Positions 25,891-28,577 of a stretch of 28,577 bases of DNA are shown here, piece after piece. The stretch lies in the IMG/VR virus record IMGVR_UViG_3300034791_000510, positions 1 to 28,577 of that record; one strand, written 5' to 3'. Each line of letters opens with the position of its first letter. The first letter of the stretch is position 1. This DNA is from a virus. The translations under genes were made by a program, and so were the position numbers. Under the pieces are notes generated by a model. That model did not search any database. It had not been told where the DNA came from and saw nothing but the letters and a program-made list of their open reading frames with translations.

Positions 25891-27764
25891 AATACAATTG
25901 GTACAAAACCAACCATCGGAATTGGTCCGACTGGCGTCGGTATTCCACCAAGATACAATAGCTTAAATTCTAATAAGTGTAATGCATAAGCCCCGGCAAC
26001 TGCAGCTGATGTTGCAAGCGCGGGTGGCTGAAGTGCAGGTATTACACTAAACGTCTTTCCTGTAGCCCATGCCTTTCTTAAATTGTTAGCAAGTCTATTT
26101 GCACTTCCATAATATATTGGAATATAAATTCCTGTTAAAGGTGCCGGAATCATTGCAGGCAGTGCAGATGGAGTTGGACCAAATGGTTTAACAATACAAG
26201 CATACCAATATGCTATTGTTACTTTTGCCATCATTTCATACGGATCTCCCTCAAATGATTTACCACCAGGAGTAGTTCCACTTCCTTCAAACGGGTGGTC
26301 GATTACCGCTGCATCTTCTTCGCAACCAGATGCTGCGTTTTTAGCACACACTGCTTTATGAAATTCAAACTTAAATAGAGTACCTTCTGGTTTAGGGTCG
26401 ATTTTAAAATATTCTGCTTGAGCATCCTCTTTTGTAGAGGCTGCTCTTAATTTTGCTTCCGGTACTTTAATCCAATGTTGTTTCCACTCAAAATCTTCAT
26501 ATTTGTTTTTAACCCAAGAAACAGTCTTTGTATACTTGACTAGAAAACTAGACCCACCATACCCATCATTCCCAAATAAACATGTTTTATTATCCGTGAC
26601 ATACGGAGTTCCTGTTCTCTTATTAGGATAATATGTAAAGTGCGCCACTACATTAGACTTTAGAATTTTAGGCCTTTGGCTATCTTGTTCAAAGTCATAA
26701 GCCACTTGTAATTTATATTGATTAATGGGACAGAATTCCGGAGTAACATCTACGCCTCGCGAATTCTGTAGAGTAGGATATTCAACTTCTTTTGTTGCAG
26801 TCCTATAAATCCTCTTCTTAATTACAGAATTTATTCCTAACTGACTTCCATCACCTCCTCTTTCAGGGTGCATTGCTAAAATAGAATCCTTTACAAACTT
26901 TGAAACATTGTCACATAAGCTTCCAGAATTATATCCGGCAGAAACGATACCATTTCGAGCCTTACCGCTAAGACTTAAATAATTATTCCCATAATTCTCT
27001 TTACCTAGGTGACATGCCCAGACAAAATAATCCCATCTAGATGCTTGTGTTTGCATAAACTTATACCCCATTAAAATTCTAGTAGCAAAAATAACCTCTA
27101 ATTCTTGTTGAGTCTCTGTACCTACTAGGCATGGAAATTGATAAAACTTAAATTTACGTAAATTATATCCAGTCTTATTCTCATCAGCGCTTGTGAATTT
27201 ATTAAATGCTATATCATTCTCTTTTTGCATTTCAGCCATTTCTTCTGGAGTTGGAGGTGCTGCAACATCTGGACAAAAATCAGCATAGGCAGGATGAGAC
27301 TCTTTGCCCATTTGAGTTAAATTACCATCTTCGTCATATTGGTCCATCATTGGAATATCGCCCTCTTTTAATAATCGTTCAAAGCAAATACCATAACCTT
27401 CTTTTAAAATTAGTTCTGCTAAACCATTATTAGTATGCATAGCACCAAACGGTGTCATTGCATTATTCTTTACTGCATCAATATAATGCTGTGCTACTGC
27501 TTTACCAAAATCATAACGCCCGCTTAATGGCGCGACATTAATTGCATTTATCATTGCAGCAGGATTCGTAGTTAATTGTGCATTAAGGGGATTTCCAGGG
27601 GTGATTGATTTAATTAAATCTCCACCTGGGGGAAAGATAGGCACTTGATCAGTTCCAACCGATGGTAGTGGATATGAAAGTATCGCACCTCCAGGTTTAG
27701 TAAACTGCTGGCTCGTTATTGTATCTGCCAGATCCGGAATAAATTTGGGCCACATTGCAGGCAT
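25887..27764 (-). CDS. 625-aa probable structural protein next to the spike, unknown
   Basis: A full frame 2 nt after the stop of the gp5-like gene. The N-terminus is Pro/Thr-rich (MPAMWPKFIPDLADTITSQQ). A helical part around residues 85-135 contains AVAQHYIDAVKNNAMTPFGA and a Glu/Gly-rich run. The middle has aromatic, Cys- and His-containing segments (SRWDYFVWACHLGKENYGNN, then LSLSGKARNGIVSAGYNSGS). The last ~110 residues are hydrophobic and Ala/Pro-rich (VIPALQPPALATSAAVAGAY to PVGPIPMVGFVPIVF). A segment near the end, YWYACIVKPFG, loosely echoes the earlier YIDAVKNNAMTPFG, hinting at an internal duplication. The position beside the hub suggests a tail-tip or hub-associated protein, possibly with a peptidoglycan-related role, but no catalytic signature was found. 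The C-terminal hydrophobic stretch could be membrane-active or buried in an oligomer. Confidence 0.6.
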   Translation of the reverse strand: MPAMWPKFIPDLADTITSQQFTKPGGAILSYPLPSVGTDQVPIFPPGGDLIKSITPGNPLNAQLTTNPAAMINAINVAPLSGRYDFGKAVAQHYIDAVKNNAMTPFGAMHTNNGLAELILKEGYGICFERLLKEGDIPMMDQYDEDGNLTQMGKESHPAYADFCPDVAAPPTPEEMAEMQKENDIAFNKFTSADENKTGYNLRKFKFYQFPCLVGTETQQELEVIFATRILMGYKFMQTQASRWDYFVWACHLGKENYGNNYLSLSGKARNGIVSAGYNSGSLCDNVSKFVKDSILAMHPERGGDGSQLGINSVIKKRIYRTATKEVEYPTLQNSRGVDVTPEFCPINQYKLQVAYDFEQDSQRPKILKSNVVAHFTYYPNKRTGTPYVTDNKTCLFGNDGYGGSSFLVKYTKTVSWVKNKYEDFEWKQHWIKVPEAKLRAASTKEDAQAEYFKIDPKPEGTLFKFEFHKAVCAKNAASGCEEDAAVIDHPFEGSGTTPGGKSFEGDPYEMMAKVTIAYWYACIVKPFGPTPSALPAMIPAPLTGIYIPIYYGSANRLANNLRKAWATGKTFSVIPALQPPALATSAAVAGAYALHLLEFKLLYLGGIPTPVGPIPMVGFVPIVF

Positions 27765-27766
27765 AA

Positions 27767-28483
27767 CTACTTATTCTTTTGTTGATATTTAATATGTGTG
27801 CTTGATAATTTTGCAACTGTTGCTGGGGTAGGAGGCATTGGAGGACCTGATGGTCCAACTCCTGTTGGATGGATATGTGCATTGTAATCATCTAATAGTG
27901 CTTGTAACCAATCTTGTAGGGATTGACCTCTTACCGCTGGCTCAGTTTCATCTGCTCCACCTTCTCCTGTATTAGATACGAATATATCTCCGCAATCCAT
28001 AAAGATCTTTGCGTCTGTAGAAATCTTAATAAAACCTTCTTCATCTATTTGAATCATAGGTCTTTCTTTTTTACCCTCTCCTCTTGTAATGACCAAGCCA
28101 TCTTCTGGTGAGTGGTAAATTCTTAGGTTACGTTCTGCATCGTATACTAAACTAATCACATCATGTGGTGCGTCAGACGCTTCTAAGATGTCTCCTTTTA
28201 GATCATCATTCTGATCTACTTGAAACCAATATTCTGGGTGATAAATGTTACCATTGTCAAAACGAACTGCAACAATATCTCCAACTCTAGGAACTGCGTG
28301 TGCACCGACTTGTGCTCTATTCATAGGAGTTGCCCATGGAATAGCGTCATCTGTTAATTTATCAAATTTACCGTAAACTTTTACGCGTACTCTACCTTGT
28401 AGCAGTGGATCTTCATTAATAACTACTTCTCCGAGCCAATGTGAGTCTCGTAAATTATCAGCAAAAAGTTCATTATTATTCAT
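27767..28483 (-). CDS. gp5: gp5-like baseplate hub/spike protein, OB-fold domain without lysozyme
   Basis: 238 aa. Residues about 13-92 match the OB-fold of T4 gp5 and VgrG/gpV proteins: WLGEVVINEDPLLQGRVRVK, then PWATPMNRAQVGAHAVPRVG and VAVRFDNGNIYHPEYWFQ. Residues about 95-165 are short beta segments (NLRIYHSPEDGLVITRGEG) that may extend the needle. The end carries the motif HIHPTGVGPSGPPMPP, common at the C-terminus of spike proteins of this class, preceded by the helix SLQDWLQALLDDYNA. T4 gp5 also holds a lysozyme domain and a long beta-helix; here no lysozyme region exists, and the protein is much shorter than T4 gp5 (575 aa). The upstream gene overlaps the start by 8 nt. The spike pierces the outer membrane when the sheath contracts. 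Confidence 0.85.
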   Translation of the reverse strand: MNNNELFADNLRDSHWLGEVVINEDPLLQGRVRVKVYGKFDKLTDDAIPWATPMNRAQVGAHAVPRVGDIVAVRFDNGNIYHPEYWFQVDQNDDLKGDILEASDAPHDVISLVYDAERNLRIYHSPEDGLVITRGEGKKERPMIQIDEEGFIKISTDAKIFMDCGDIFVSNTGEGGADETEPAVRGQSLQDWLQALLDDYNAHIHPTGVGPSGPPMPPTPATVAKLSSTHIKYQQKNK

Positions 28484-28577
28484 GTATGTTATTGTTTAAG
28501 TTTCCATCTGGTGTTGAGTCTACTCCTGTATTAACACCTCCGTGTACATTATCGTTCATTGGGCCTTGTTGTCCCGG
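28476..28577 (-). CDS. 3' end of an unidentified upstream gene
   Basis: The right edge holds the last 33 codons and stop of a minus-strand gene. It ends ...NIHE-stop, with the stop 5 nt inside the gp5-like gene, an 8-nt overlap. The visible part starts PGQQGPMNDNVHGGVNTGVD and is Gly/Asn-rich; the PGQQGP could be part of a Gly-X-Y or Pro/Gly-rich linker. A hub protein such as gp27 often precedes gp5, but the fragment is too short to support any identity. Confidence 0.6.
   Translation of the reverse strand, partial: PGQQGPMNDNVHGGVNTGVDSTPDGNLNNNIHE

Noticed and set aside
1-28577. tRNA genes, CRISPR arrays, insertion sequences or integrase
   Set aside because: The gaps between genes are nearly all under 200 bases, and no cloverleaf, regular spaced repeats, transposase or integrase frames were seen.

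Overview
The window is about 28.6 kb of AT-rich DNA that looks like the tail and baseplate module of a T4-like (contractile-tailed) bacteriophage, or a prophage or metagenomic relative of one. Almost every gene lies on the minus strand and genes are packed tightly, often with 1-4 nt spacers or overlapping stop and start codons. Recognisable T4-type parts are a gp5-like spike/hub OB-fold protein, a probable gp13-like neck protein, gp25, gp6, and a large protein in the gp7 position. A Bacteroidota (flavobacterial or similar) host is inferred from three things: no clear Shine-Dalgarno sequence precedes any start, leaders are A/T-rich, and the giant protein carries a BACON-type domain, a fold typical of Bacteroidota and of some of their phages.

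Layout in the direction of minus-strand transcription (right to left): the 3' end of an unidentified gene (28476-28577); gp5-like spike protein (27767-28483); a 625-aa unknown protein (25887-27764); an opposite-strand island of two small unknown genes (25191-25890), each behind a copy of the same promoter-like element; a protein with four S1 RNA-binding domains (23697-24995); an amidoligase-like enzyme fused to a C-terminal beta-helix-like repeat (22330-23643); a gp13-like neck protein; gp25; gp6; a 90-aa basic protein; a 932-aa gp7-position wedge protein with PKD/Ig-like domains; a 187-aa small structural protein; a 645-aa and a 1213-aa structural protein with coiled coils (the latter with an FN3-like region); a 3221-aa giant structural protein with Calx-beta-like, BACON-like and cadherin-like domains; and the start of a collagen-like (Gly-X-Y) tail protein that runs off the left edge.

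Together the minus-strand genes would build the baseplate (spike, gp25/gp6/gp7-like wedge), the neck, and a large set of peripheral host-recognition proteins. The most unusual content is the non-structural pair inside this module, the S1-domain protein and the amidoligase-like/beta-helix fusion, and the plus-strand island with its duplicated promoter. These suggest respectively a phage-encoded translation factor for a host with little Shine-Dalgarno use, a possible peptide-bond-forming modification enzyme co-expressed with virion proteins, and two co-regulated small genes, perhaps expressed at a different time from the structural genes. No tRNA, rRNA, CRISPR array, insertion sequence or integrase was seen, and no gene-free stretch exceeds about 200 bases.
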